The translations under genes and the position numbers were made by a program. A stretch of DNA of 32,683 nt. Origin: CAYJWL01 sp964373855 (GTDB lineage: Bacteria > Patescibacteriota > Andersenbacteria > UBA10190). How positions within the stretch are numbered: the first letter of the stretch is position 1; every line of letters begins with the position of its first letter. Below, one piece after another: positions 1 through 8,830 of this stretch. The stretch spans positions 1-32,683 of the forward strand of contig CAYJWL010000008.1 of the NCBI GenBank assembly GCA_964373855.1, written 5' to 3'. The notes beneath the pieces are model-generated. The model was not told the origin of the DNA, ran no database searches, and saw only the letters and a list, made by a program, of their open reading frames with translations.

Positions 1-1094
1 GTCGTTGCTAAATTAGCCATCACTTTATCCTGAAGATCAGCAGCCACTTCAGCTTCTGGTACTGCGCTTTTTGGAGTTTCAGGTGATCTCTCTGGCTGCA
101 CTTGGCCTCTTACACTCTCAACCGGTCGGCTGCGATCCTGCTCTGCCAACCCCGTAACACTTTCCGATTGGATGCCCGGTTCTCGCGGCCGCAGCTCTGA
201 AATCTTATATGATTCCTGCAGCCAGTTATTTAAACTGGCAAACCGTTTATAAAACACTTCCGGTAAATCATCAGTTCGCATGTAGTACCTGTAGCGCTTG
301 TGCGCGGCTCGAGCCCTTGCCTCATCCATTGTACCGGATACCATCATGCGCTCAATCATCTTGCTCTCAGCATCCAAACCGATAATTTCCCCCAGCCGGA
401 CCAGACGCTTTTCGTCTTCATGTAATTGGGAAAATGATCGCTGCCCTTCCCGACCATAGCCGGCTTGGAGTAACGTTAAGCCGACCAGGCGCATGGCTTT
501 AAGATCCTGCATTGTAATGCCTTTCCCATCAGTAAGTTCCAACACTGATTTGCCTTCGCTATCAAGCCGGTTGAGCAAATCCATGGCCCGCTCATAAACC
601 CCCGGCTCTTTGCTCATACGATCGAGCACGGTTGTCACGCCCGGCCCAGGACTATGCAACAGAAGCTCCTTGGCTTTACCCCAGACTTCCTGCCGGCGCA
701 GCGAAACCTTTAAATCTCGTTCATCGGCTTTAGGTATCAGCACACTGGTTAACCATTCCTCGCGGGCTTTTATGGTTTGATTATGTTCAGGATCACCAGT
801 TAATTTTTCCCACTTGAGCCGCCAGCGGGGCGGCGGTACCGTACTTTCTGCTGGTTTTGAGCTTTCTTGGGCAGTAGCTTGTCTGCGGCGTTCCTCCAAA
901 ATTCTGACAGCTTGAGGATCAAGTTGCTTACTATTGAGCCTGTTTTCAGCCCCTCTCAATTCCTTCTCACGCTGCCTATCAAGCGCTTCTTGGCTATGGC
1001 CAGCATCCGAAGGCGCATTAAAAGCCTGCCCAGATCCATCGTTAGCGTCTGAGGCTTCCGGGACACTGTTGGTAGGAGGTTTTTCCACTGACAT
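1..1094 (-). CDS. Unrecognised protein, N-terminal 364 codons (runs off the left edge)
   Basis: The minus strand is open from an ATG at 1094 to the edge of the window, 364 codons, and the gene continues beyond it. An in-frame TGA lies 11 codons upstream, so this ATG is the most likely start, although no Shine-Dalgarno site precedes it. The first 100 or so residues are polar and probably disordered, rich in Ser, Pro, Gln, Glu and Arg. A helical, charged middle section (about 100-300) contains Trp- and Arg-rich stretches such as PPPRWRLKWEKL. The visible end returns to a disordered, Pro/Glu/Ser-rich composition. There is no signal peptide or membrane segment, so it should be cytoplasmic. I do not recognise a family. 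It is divergent from the CAP-domain gene, with only 34 bases between the starts. It is real by its length and consistent composition; its function is unknown. Confidence 0.75.
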   Translation of the reverse strand, partial: MSVEKPPTNSVPEASDANDGSGQAFNAPSDAGHSQEALDRQREKELRGAENRLNSKQLDPQAVRILEERRRQATAQESSKPAESTVPPPRWRLKWEKLTGDPEHNQTIKAREEWLTSVLIPKADERDLKVSLRRQEVWGKAKELLLHSPGPGVTTVLDRMSKEPGVYERAMDLLNRLDSEGKSVLELTDGKGITMQDLKAMRLVGLTLLQAGYGREGQRSFSQLHEDEKRLVRLGEIIGLDAESKMIERMMVSGTMDEARARAAHKRYRYYMRTDDLPEVFYKRFASLNNWLQESYKISELRPREPGIQSESVTGLAEQDRSRPVESVRGQVQPERSPETPKSAVPEAEVAADLQDKVMANLAT

Positions 1095-1128
1095 ATTGGT
1101 GCTGTATGCCTCTGATACACTATATCAC

Positions 1129-2217
1129 ATGAACACCCGACTGCCGGTGATGCTGGCCTTGACACTCACCGTGGCAGGTATAGCGATGCTTGGCTGGGAA
1201 TTCTCCAGCAACAGCTTGCAAGATATTAAACAAAACCCGACGGAGCAGGTGCCCGCCGAGCCGCTGGCACTGGCACGAGAGATCATCACCCCGCCGCCAC
1301 TGCGCGGACCGCAGGAGGAGAGAGCCGGAACTCTAACCACGGGCGGAGTTTTTACAGAGACAAATAAGCACCGTATTGCCAACCAAGTAAAGCCACTGCT
1401 GCGCCATACGACACTCGATGCCGCCGCGCAAAATAAGCTGAACGACATGTTCGCCAAACAGTACTTCGATCACGTAGCGCCAGACGGCAAAGGACCAGCC
1501 GAGGTGGTTGACGGCGCGGGATATCAATACATCCGAGTCGGAGAAAACCTAGCCCTCGGAAATTTTGCTTCCGATATAGAGCTGGTCGCCGCGTGGATGG
1601 ATAGCCCCGGACACCGCGCTAATATCATATCCCCCGGTTTTACAGAGATTGGGATCGCTGTGGGCCAGGGTCAATTCGAAGGCCGGCAGACCTGGCTAGC
1701 CGTACAAACCTTTGGTATCCCTTTAAGTGCCTGCGCCGGGCCAAATCAAGCGCTCATACAGGAAGTAGAAGATCAGAAATTTACACTAGAGACGTTGCAG
1801 CAGGAATTACAAAACAAAGATTCGGCCATTAATGAGCAAATAATCATCATGCAAAATACCGCCAGTGAAATTGAATCACTTGTTCGGTCGGGCAATCAGA
1901 AAATAACTGAAGGCAACCGCCAGACTGAAGCCGGCAATCGAGTCTATCAAGAAACGGGATCGCAAGAGCAGGCCCAGCCGGACTGGGAACGCGGCCAGCG
2001 GCTGCAGCGCCAAGGGCAAGAATTGCTCGATCAAGCACAGGCCAAACAGGCTGCTCTGAATTCTACCCAGACCGATTTGGCTCGGCTGCAGATGGATTAC
2101 AACTCGATCGTCGAAAAATACAACTCTCTTAATCAGGCGCTAAAAACTGACATTGGACAATACAACAGACAGATCAAAGCGTTTAACGCGTGCGTGGAGG
2201 ATTTTAGTAACCGGTAA
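1129..2217 (+). CDS. Secreted CAP/SCP-domain (YkwD-like) protein with C-terminal coiled coil
   Basis: 362 residues. The ATG at 1129 is chosen because it gives a clean export signal (MNTRLPVMLALTLTVAGIAM); the open frame extends further upstream, but that part overlaps the divergent gene. Residues 5-23 form a hydrophobic signal or anchor. Residues about 78-215 form a CAP domain: HVAPDG around His115, then GENLA and SPGHRANI, the usual CAP signature motifs, although the active role of the bacterial family is unsettled. Residues about 225-360 are Gln/Glu-rich and heptad-like, consistent with a long coiled coil. It probably acts outside the membrane. It stands alone, convergent with polA. The CAP assignment is firm; the partner or substrate is unknown. 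Confidence 0.88.
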   Translation: MNTRLPVMLALTLTVAGIAMLGWEFSSNSLQDIKQNPTEQVPAEPLALAREIITPPPLRGPQEERAGTLTTGGVFTETNKHRIANQVKPLLRHTTLDAAAQNKLNDMFAKQYFDHVAPDGKGPAEVVDGAGYQYIRVGENLALGNFASDIELVAAWMDSPGHRANIISPGFTEIGIAVGQGQFEGRQTWLAVQTFGIPLSACAGPNQALIQEVEDQKFTLETLQQELQNKDSAINEQIIIMQNTASEIESLVRSGNQKITEGNRQTEAGNRVYQETGSQEQAQPDWERGQRLQRQGQELLDQAQAKQAALNSTQTDLARLQMDYNSIVEKYNSLNQALKTDIGQYNRQIKAFNACVEDFSNR

Positions 2218-2330
2218 TCAGCCCGCCATACCAGCGGGTCCGCCGTAATCTGGCGGATAACTGGTAATCGGGACGGCCACAAATGTATTTTACCAGTTAC
2301 CGATTACTAGTTACTGGTTACAGCCTTCAT
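2208..2330. repeat. Cluster of inverted and repeated TAACTGGTAA-type motifs between convergent genes
   Basis: Between the CAP gene and polA are three nested or adjacent hairpins: CCCGC/GCGGG (2222-2226 with 2234-2238), TCCGCC/GGCGGA (2239-2244 with 2252-2257) and TAACTGGTAA/TTACCAGTTA (2258-2267 with 2290-2299). Variants of the GTAACCGGTAATC unit recur on both sides, entering the ends of both genes. It could serve as a bidirectional transcription stop, but there is no strong U tract. Confidence 0.5.
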
Positions 2331-5036
2331 ATCACGCCAATTTTTTCCCGCAGCGACATCCGCAACGAGCGGCACGTCAAGCGTTACCACCTGCTCCATT
2401 GTTTTCTTCATTAAGGCGGCAAATTCATGCACCTCTTGTGCGGGCACTTCAGCGACCAGCTCGTCATGAACAGTTAAGATCAGGTGAGCTTGAGGCAGCG
2501 TACGCGTGGCGCGGCGATGCAGCTCGATCATGGCTTTTTTCAAAATATCCGCGGCTGTACCCTGCAAAGGAAAGTTGAAAGCAGCGCGCTCGGCCTGCGC
2601 GCGAATGACTGGTGCACTGGAGTGGATTTCCGGAACATACCGCTTGCGGCCGAATAATGTTTCTACATATCCGCGTTCCTTAGCATAGGCAACCGTCTGG
2701 TCAATATAAGCGGCCAGGCCTCGGTATTGCTCGAAATACCGGCCGATAAATGACCGCGCCTCCTCCACGCTGATACCGGAAGCCCGCGCGAAATTAAGCG
2801 GACCCATGCCATAGAGAACGCCGAAATTTAATGTCTTAGCCGCTCGCCGCTGCGCGGGCGTCACCCGGCTGATATCAACGCGGTTCACCCAAGCAGCCGT
2901 AGCGGCGTGAATATCCTGCCCGGCCCGGAAGACATCCAGCATTTTCTCATCGCGCGACATATGCGCCGCCAGGCGCAACTCAATTTGGGAATAGTCAGCT
3001 TTTACCAACCGCCTTCCTTGACCAGCAACAAACGCCGCGCGAATTTCCTGCCCGATCTCCGTCCGCACTGGAATATTCTGCAGGTTGGGGTCCTGCGAGC
3101 TTAACCGGCCCGTGGCGGCAATCACCTGATTAAACGATGAATAAATCCGGCCGGTTTTTTTATCAACGAGAGACGGTAAAGTATCAATGTAGGTGTTCTT
3201 TAGTTTTGTGAGCTCCCGGTATTCTTCGAGGTCCGAGATAACAGGATGAGCACCGCGCAGCTTAGCCAACTCCGAGGCCGCCGTGGAAAACCCTTTCTGC
3301 GTCCGCTTAATGTCTACCGTCGGCAACTTAAGTTTTTCGAACAACACAATCTGTAATTGTTGGGTAGAATTTATATTAAATTTTTCGCCGGCAGCCTGCG
3401 ATATCTTTTGTTCAAGTTTTTTGATCTTGGCAGCAACTTTTGTGTTCAGCCGTCGCAAGGCGGTGACTTGAACTGCCACACCGGTCAGCTCCATCTCGGC
3501 CAGTACCGGTATCAGGGGCAACTCGATGTCATCAAGCACCCGCGCCAACCCTTCCCGTTTAATCTTCGGTGCAAGTGCTTCATACAAACGCAACGATATA
3601 TCCGCATCTTCACACGCATAACAAGCCAAGTCCGGTACCGGCACCTGCGAGACCCGCTTTTGCTCTTTACCGATACCAATCAGGTCAGTGAGCGGGATAG
3701 TGTCATGCTCGAGTTCGGAGGCAGCTAAAGCATCGAGACTGTACTGGCGGCCGCCCGGATTGAGCAGGTAGGCTGCCACCATGGAATCAAAAGCAATACC
3801 GGCCATGCGGATGTCTGATTGCCGCAGGACCTCATAATCATATTTTACATTATGACCGGTCTTCTTGACCGCTGGATTGGCAAAAAAATCTTTCCAAAAC
3901 ACCAGGGACTGGGGCGTCGCCGGGACATACCACGCTGTCAGCTGTTGGCGCTTTCCCGTGCGTGCGGCAAAGCTCATCCCCACGATCTGATATTGTCTTG
4001 CTCCCAGCCGGTCGGTCTCGGTATCAAAGGCAACCAACTCGTATCGCGAAAGATCGCCTCTCAATTTCTTCTCTTCTTCCTTCGTTTGTACAAGATGGTA
4101 ATTATCAGGCATTGGCCGATTACCTGAAGTGCTCTTCGTAGAGCGCCAGAGTGTGGGTTGAATACGCGTGCCGCCATTAGGTAAACGCGACAGCAGGCTG
4201 CGGAATTCCAGCTTATGCAGAATTCGTCTGACTTTTTCGGTGTCGTAGCCATCCAGATTCGCTTCCGTCAGGGAAAATGATATTGGAACGTCTTGCCTGA
4301 TTATTGCCAGCTCCTTGCTTAACAAAGCATCTTTTTTATGCCCCTCCAGTCTAGTGCGGGCTCGTTCCGGCAACTCCGGCAGATGTTTAAAAATATTTTC
4401 GATCGACCCGTAGGTTTTGATCAACTCGCGCGCCGTCTTATCACCCACTCCAGCCACGCCCGGAATATTATCTGAAGGATCGCCGCGCAGTCCTTTATAA
4501 TCAACGATCAGCTCGGGACTGAAGCCAAATTTTTCCTCAACCATTTTCCGGTCGTACAGAATGGTATCGGTCACCCCGCGCTTTAAAGTAAACACAAAGG
4601 TAGCATCATCAATCAGCTGCAACGTATCCATGTCACCGGTCACAATAATTTTCTTCGCCTTGGTCCCTACTTCTTTGACAATTGTGCCGATCACATCATC
4701 GGCCTCATAGCGTTTGACACCGATCGATGGGATACCGAATGACTCAAGGATATCTCTCGCTCCACCAAACTGCACGGTCAAATCGCTCGGCGTTTTGGCG
4801 CGGTGGGCTTTGTAGTCGGTAAATTTTTCGTGACGGAATGTCGGCCCGCCGACATCAAAGGCTGCGACAACATGAGTCGGCTTGAGGGTGGCAAACATCT
4901 TGAGCAGCATGGCAGTAAACCCGTACACCGCTTGGGTGGGAGCTCCATCCTTCGTGCTCATCGGCGGCAGCGCATGATAGGCCCGATGAATCAAGGAGTT
5001 GGCATCAATGAGCGCTAATTTTGGTTGGCGAGGCAT
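2307..5036 (-). CDS. polA: DNA polymerase I with active-looking 5'-3' and 3'-5' exonuclease domains
   Basis: 909 residues, full family length. Residues 1-290 are the 5'-3' exonuclease/flap nuclease (begins LALIDANSLIHRAYHALPP; DPSDNIPGV helix-hairpin-helix region). Residues about 325-500 are the DEDD proofreading domain with Asp338 and Glu340 in FDTETD, GHNVKYDYEVL and YACEDADISLRLYE, so proofreading should be functional, unlike in many Pol I proteins that have lost it. Residues about 530-909 are the polymerase: catalytic Asp681 in KADYSQIELR, the O-helix stretch RRAAKTLNFGVLYG and Asp858 in VHDELV. It fills gaps in repair and removes RNA primers. The leader contains a heptamer repeat (5044-5071). 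It is not coupled to tsaE, which ends 80 bases upstream. Confidence 0.97.
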   Translation of the reverse strand: MPRQPKLALIDANSLIHRAYHALPPMSTKDGAPTQAVYGFTAMLLKMFATLKPTHVVAAFDVGGPTFRHEKFTDYKAHRAKTPSDLTVQFGGARDILESFGIPSIGVKRYEADDVIGTIVKEVGTKAKKIIVTGDMDTLQLIDDATFVFTLKRGVTDTILYDRKMVEEKFGFSPELIVDYKGLRGDPSDNIPGVAGVGDKTARELIKTYGSIENIFKHLPELPERARTRLEGHKKDALLSKELAIIRQDVPISFSLTEANLDGYDTEKVRRILHKLEFRSLLSRLPNGGTRIQPTLWRSTKSTSGNRPMPDNYHLVQTKEEEKKLRGDLSRYELVAFDTETDRLGARQYQIVGMSFAARTGKRQQLTAWYVPATPQSLVFWKDFFANPAVKKTGHNVKYDYEVLRQSDIRMAGIAFDSMVAAYLLNPGGRQYSLDALAASELEHDTIPLTDLIGIGKEQKRVSQVPVPDLACYACEDADISLRLYEALAPKIKREGLARVLDDIELPLIPVLAEMELTGVAVQVTALRRLNTKVAAKIKKLEQKISQAAGEKFNINSTQQLQIVLFEKLKLPTVDIKRTQKGFSTAASELAKLRGAHPVISDLEEYRELTKLKNTYIDTLPSLVDKKTGRIYSSFNQVIAATGRLSSQDPNLQNIPVRTEIGQEIRAAFVAGQGRRLVKADYSQIELRLAAHMSRDEKMLDVFRAGQDIHAATAAWVNRVDISRVTPAQRRAAKTLNFGVLYGMGPLNFARASGISVEEARSFIGRYFEQYRGLAAYIDQTVAYAKERGYVETLFGRKRYVPEIHSSAPVIRAQAERAAFNFPLQGTAADILKKAMIELHRRATRTLPQAHLILTVHDELVAEVPAQEVHEFAALMKKTMEQVVTLDVPLVADVAAGKNWRDMKAVTSN

Positions 5037-5043
5037 GTCCTAA

Positions 5044-5071
5044 GCGTAAAGCGTAAAGCGCAAAGCGCAAA
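5044..5071. repeat. Four tandem heptamers (GCGTAAA x2, GCGCAAA x2)
   Basis: Four consecutive 7-base units with one transition separating the first two from the last two, seven bases upstream of the polA start codon. They replace any recognisable ribosome-binding site spacing. A slippage-prone simple repeat; a role in polA expression is speculative. Confidence 0.7.
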
Positions 5072-5115
5072 ACAGGTGTGGACAACAATAATAGACAGGC
5101 AGGCTAGGGGTAGGA

Positions 5116-5580
5116 TCAGGGGTTTTTTATGGATATGAATCGTTCGTTGCTATTCGCGCCGTGTTGAAAATAAAGTTCCCACGCCCCCGGGGGGATCTTC
5201 CCTCCTAAGCGATCAGCCCATTCAATAAGCGTCAGCCGGTCAGGATCTGATCCCTGCTCGAGCACCTCTTGAATGGCGGGGTCTGCCTGGGCTTCTTTAG
5301 CTTCCAACCGGTAGAGATCAACATGGACAAGCCGCTTAAAATGAGCGCCCACAGGCACATCATATTCTCCGACAATAGTGAAGGTCGGAGAGGTAACAGG
5401 TTCACCGATGCCAACGGCCCGAGCCAATCCCTGTACGAAGGTTGTCTTGCCGCTGCCTAGCTCCCCAATCAATAACACAACTTCTCCTCCGCGGACCTCC
5501 GCTTTCATTTGCTGCGCGAACTGCTTCATGTGTTCGACGCTTCGTATGCGCCGTCTGCGGTCGGTCGTCTCTTCAACCAT
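5116..5580 (-). CDS. tsaE: tRNA threonylcarbamoyladenosine biosynthesis ATPase TsaE
   Basis: 154 residues, the family's normal size. The Walker A loop is GELGSGKTT (39-47), followed by the family motif SPTFTIVGEY (about residues 79-88) and the VDLYRL segment, then IEWADRLG near the C terminus. TsaE is the small ATPase that works with TsaB and TsaD to place the t6A modification on tRNAs reading ANN codons; tsaB and tsaD are not in this window. Its start overlaps the end of uppP by 8 bases, so the two are probably translationally coupled. Confidence 0.95.
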   Translation of the reverse strand: MVEETTDRRRRIRSVEHMKQFAQQMKAEVRGGEVVLLIGELGSGKTTFVQGLARAVGIGEPVTSPTFTIVGEYDVPVGAHFKRLVHVDLYRLEAKEAQADPAIQEVLEQGSDPDRLTLIEWADRLGGKIPPGAWELYFQHGANSNERFISIKNP

Positions 5581-6364
5581 AAAAAAAGATCACGAGGCCA
5601 GCCAGCACCAGCAGATAGACGGCAAACGGCAAAAAAGTAAATCGCGTCACAATTTTGAGGAGCCAATCAATTGCCAGCCAACCGGTACAGAAGGAAACGA
5701 ATAAAGCAACCGCCAGTTGGGACGCTGCGTAGGCGCCGTTGGCCGTCACTGAACCCAGGCTCGATAAACCGGCGCCGGCAATGATCGGAGCCGATAAAAG
5801 AAAGGAGAATTCGGCCGCCTGCCGGCGGGACAACCCCCGCCAACAGCCGGCCGCCATCGTTATGCCGGAGCGCGATATGCCCGGCAGTAAAGCAACCGCT
5901 TGCGCCAAGCCTATATACCAGGCGTCTTGGAGTACCACGGCGCGCCCCGGCTGATTTTTTCTGGCGACATAATCAGCCGACAGCAAGACTGCCGCCGTCA
6001 CAGCCAGTCCAAGAGCAACATCGGCAGCACTGCGCCAGACGCGGCTAATAACATCCGCCAGAAAAAATCCAGCAATACCCCCAGGAATAGTGCCAGCAAC
6101 GAGCGCGACTGCCATTTGACGTTGGCCCGCAGCCGCCCCCGAGCGTACGAATATTCCCTGTAAGATCGCACGCCACGTACGACGAAAATAAACCAACACA
6201 GCCAGAAGGGTTCCCAAGTGCAAAAAAGCATCAAAAAAGGTGCCCTGGACATCAGAAATATTAAACAGCAGCCGGGCGATAATAAGATGCCCGCTCGAGC
6301 TGACCGGAAGAAATTCCGTCAGTCCCTGAACGGCCGCCAATATAAGTATCTCACTCGTTGGCAT
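5573..6364 (-). CDS. uppP: Undecaprenyl-diphosphate phosphatase (UppP/BacA)
   Basis: 263 residues, an integral membrane protein with about eight hydrophobic helices. The active-site signatures are both present: GLTEFLPVSSSGHL (14-27) and PGISRSG (about 160). It dephosphorylates undecaprenyl diphosphate to recycle the lipid carrier for peptidoglycan, and fits with the PBP at 24585. It is the first gene of a two-gene unit with tsaE and is divergent from the DHH-family gene at 6504. The 139-base divergent spacer contains TATCCACA-type motifs (6417-6431), but I could not assign a convincing promoter. Confidence 0.95.
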   Translation of the reverse strand: MPTSEILILAAVQGLTEFLPVSSSGHLIIARLLFNISDVQGTFFDAFLHLGTLLAVLVYFRRTWRAILQGIFVRSGAAAGQRQMAVALVAGTIPGGIAGFFLADVISRVWRSAADVALGLAVTAAVLLSADYVARKNQPGRAVVLQDAWYIGLAQAVALLPGISRSGITMAAGCWRGLSRRQAAEFSFLLSAPIIAGAGLSSLGSVTANGAYAASQLAVALFVSFCTGWLAIDWLLKIVTRFTFLPFAVYLLVLAGLVIFFYG

Positions 6365-6503
6365 ACCCTTTAGCGTAGCCCGCTACATATGTCCCGACAA
6401 CTGGTGCGCCATAGCTATCCACATATCCACAGTTCCCCTCGTACAAAGATGCGAGTAGCATAGAAAGATTTATGCGCCGACTCCTAACTTCTAACCCCTT
6501 CTC

Positions 6504-7646
6504 ATGGCATTGCTGGAAATTCAACAAGCCGTAACCGTGATTAACCGTGCCTCCAGTCTACTTTTGATTGTACCGGCGAAAGCTTCGGCCGATGCCCTCT
6601 CGTCCATGCTGGCAATGTACCTCGCCTTACTCGAACACCACCAGGGAGCGGTCGATGCGGTCAGCCCATCGCATGTTCCTGACCATCTGCAGTTTTTGCC
6701 CGGCAGCTCGCAGGCCCAAATGAAGCCGAAAGTACAGCCGGATGTAGTGCTTGATGTGGGCGGACCACAGACCATTGCTGATGTGCGGCAGGAGGCACTG
6801 ACCGGCGGCGTACGCATTCATATTACCTTTGATGAAGGCGCGCAAATTCTTAAAGAAAATATTGAAACTCATGTCCGGCAGCTGCCATATGATGCCGTTA
6901 TAACCTTCGGTGCGGCCGATCTTGAAGAGCTGGGCAATCTATTTACGAATTACGCCGACTTTTATTATAACACGCCGGTCATTAACCTCGATCATCGAGC
7001 AACCAATGAGCACTTTGGCACAATCAATATCGTAGATATTACCGCCTCTTCTATCGCCGAAGTCACCTATGAACTGCTCACTAACCTGCCGCACGTAACG
7101 ATTGAACCTAATATTGCCACTGCCCTGTACGCGGCCATCGTGGCTGCAACCGATTCGTTTCAAAATCCGGCTACCAAACCGCGCGCTTTCCAATTGGCCG
7201 CGGAGCTTTTAGATAAGCAGGCTGACAAAGAGACGGTCATCCAGCAGCTCGTCAAGACGAAACCGCTGCATCTTCTTAAACTGGCCGGACGAACCTACGC
7301 CCGTCTGCGGTACGACGAGTACGGCAAATTGTTTTGGAGTATTCTGCGTCCCTTGGATTTTGCGGAAAGCGGCGCGGCCCCCGAGCATATTCCGGACGTT
7401 ATGCACGAGCTGACAAACAACATCTCCGAGTATAATGCCGCTTTTATTCTCTATGGGGCCGACGCCTCCCAGCAGTACACCGCTTATATAAACCTGGGCA
7501 AAGGCTTGCTCAAGCGGCGCTCGGAAATCCAGGAGCAGCTTGGCGCCCGGTGGGAAAACAATGCACTCGTCCTAACCATTACCTCTCCTGCTTTAGAAGA
7601 GGCAGAAAAGACCGCCTTAAGCCAGATACGATCCATTCTCCCCTAA
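6504..7646 (+). CDS. DHH-family phosphoesterase homologue with degenerate metal-binding motifs
   Basis: 380 residues with the architecture of DHH/DHHA1 (NrnA-like) nanoRNases and phosphatases: an N-terminal DHH domain (about 1-215) and a C-terminal DHHA1-type domain (about 250-380). The metal-binding motifs are eroded. Motif I, usually with a DxD core, reads ASADALSS near Asp30; motif II, where an Asp precedes LxxLG, reads TFGAADLEELG; the DHH triplet itself is DHR (Asp163, His164, Arg165) in INLDHRATNEHFG. Motif IV retains an Asp (AATDSFQ). The protein may have lost hydrolysis and kept nucleotide or structural binding. The start ATG has no strong ribosome-binding site. It is followed by the glmS remnant. 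Confidence 0.8.
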   Translation: MALLEIQQAVTVINRASSLLLIVPAKASADALSSMLAMYLALLEHHQGAVDAVSPSHVPDHLQFLPGSSQAQMKPKVQPDVVLDVGGPQTIADVRQEALTGGVRIHITFDEGAQILKENIETHVRQLPYDAVITFGAADLEELGNLFTNYADFYYNTPVINLDHRATNEHFGTINIVDITASSIAEVTYELLTNLPHVTIEPNIATALYAAIVAATDSFQNPATKPRAFQLAAELLDKQADKETVIQQLVKTKPLHLLKLAGRTYARLRYDEYGKLFWSILRPLDFAESGAAPEHIPDVMHELTNNISEYNAAFILYGADASQQYTAYINLGKGLLKRRSEIQEQLGARWENNALVLTITSPALEEAEKTALSQIRSILP

Positions 7647-7686
7647 TCAAGACAGTCGCTCTTCCGTTTTAGCGGTAAAGAGCTAG

Positions 7687-7692
7687 TATGAT
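7687..7692 (+). promoter_or_regulatory. Possible -10 box of the glmS remnant
   Basis: TATGAT sits 64 bases before the glmS start, after a small GCTCTT/AAGAGC stem-loop (7658-7683). No good -35 box is visible, so this is tentative. Confidence 0.25.
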
Positions 7693-7755
7693 TTGTGCCT
7701 GATTGCAGGCACGTTTGACTGCACCTTACCCAATGTACCCGAAAGGAGTCCGCTC

Positions 7756-8792
7756 ATGTGTGGGATTGTTGGCTATGTCGGATACCGTCCAGCTAGTCCG
7801 CTTTTGCTCGAGGGATTAGATCTTCTCGACTACCGCGGCTACGACAGCGCCGGCATTGCTGTACAAAATGCCGGAAAAATCTACGTGCGAAAATGCGCTG
7901 GCCGTATCCAGGAACTGAGCCGCTTGATTGACCAGAAGCCGATCGAAGGAACGATCGGTATCGGCCACACACGCTGGGCCACCCACGGCGGCGTTACTGA
8001 CGACAATTCTCACCCACATACAGGCGGCGGGGGCGAAGTCGTGCTCGTACATAACGGCATAATTGAAAACCATGCGGCCTTGCACTCCTGGCTTGAATCA
8101 TGTGGCTATCAGTTTCGAACCAACACCGACACGGAAGTAATAGCACACCTTTTAGCTCACCATCTTAACGAGCAGGTACAAGCAGGCGCCGAGTCCGTAT
8201 CCGCTCCAATCTGCATGAGAGCGATTAGACTGTCGCTCGCGCAGCTGATCGGCACATATGGATTAGCCATTCTCTTTCGTGACTGCCCTGATACTCTTTT
8301 CGCGGTTGGGACAGGCTGTCCCCTCATCGTCGGGGTGGGCCAAGGCGAGCATCTCGTCGCCAGCGACGCCTGTGCGCTGGCACGACACACGAGACAAGTT
8401 GTCTACTTGTCTAATCATCAGCTAGCCGTGCTTACCCCCGATCACCTGCAGGTGCAAGGCTGCCACCACACAGAAGAACTACCCTCTGTTCGCAACCTTG
8501 AAGAAGTATCTCGAGAACCGAGCTGGATGGCTTCAGCCACTACATGCTAGTGGTTAGCAATATAGAGGAGGTCAAAGCCCGCGGCGGACCCATCATTGCC
8601 ATCGCCGGCGAGGGAGATGGGGCAGTCGCGCAACTGGCTGACGATGTCATCTATGTCCCGAATGTTGAGGAATACTTGCAGCCGCTGGTGACCATCATTC
8701 CCTTGCAGCTGCTCGCCTACCAAATCGCCGTTTTGCGAGGCTGTAACGTGGACAAACCACGCAATCTGGCAAAAAGCGTCACAGTTGAGTGA
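7756..8792 (+). pseudogene. glmS: glmS remnant: glutaminase domain intact, frameshift, both SIS domains deleted
   Basis: GlmS makes glucosamine-6-phosphate from fructose-6-phosphate and glutamine. The start is set at the ATG that exposes the catalytic cysteine (MCGIVGYVGY), with AAAGGAG eight bases upstream. The class II glutaminase domain (residues 1-235) looks complete: RWATHGGVTDDNSHPH, VHNGIIENH and NTDTEVIAH. The frame stops at 8550. A -1 frame reads ELDGFSHYML from 8520, the linker before the sugar isomerase part, and after 8553 passes directly into SNIEEVKARGG and ends KPRNLAKSVTVE, the normal GlmS C terminus. So one frameshift (about 8500-8520) plus a clean loss of roughly 260-270 residues covering both SIS domains. 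It cannot make glucosamine-6-phosphate; the glutaminase fragment might still be made. Misassembly is the main alternative. Confidence 0.85.
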
Positions 8793-8803
8793 CAACACAA
8801 GCA

Positions 8804-8830
8804 AGAGGAAGCACCCTTCCTCTCTTTTTT
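8804..8830 (+). terminator. Rho-independent terminator after the glmS remnant
   Basis: AGAGGAAG (8804-8811) pairs perfectly with CTTCCTCT (8816-8823) across a CACC loop, followed by CTTTTTT. It abuts the convergent ATPase gene's stop codon. Confidence 0.85.

Noticed and set aside
934..1128. Longer N terminus for the CAP-domain protein starting at 934
   Set aside because: It would bury the signal peptide 65 residues inside and overlap the divergent gene, which is open across the entire left end.
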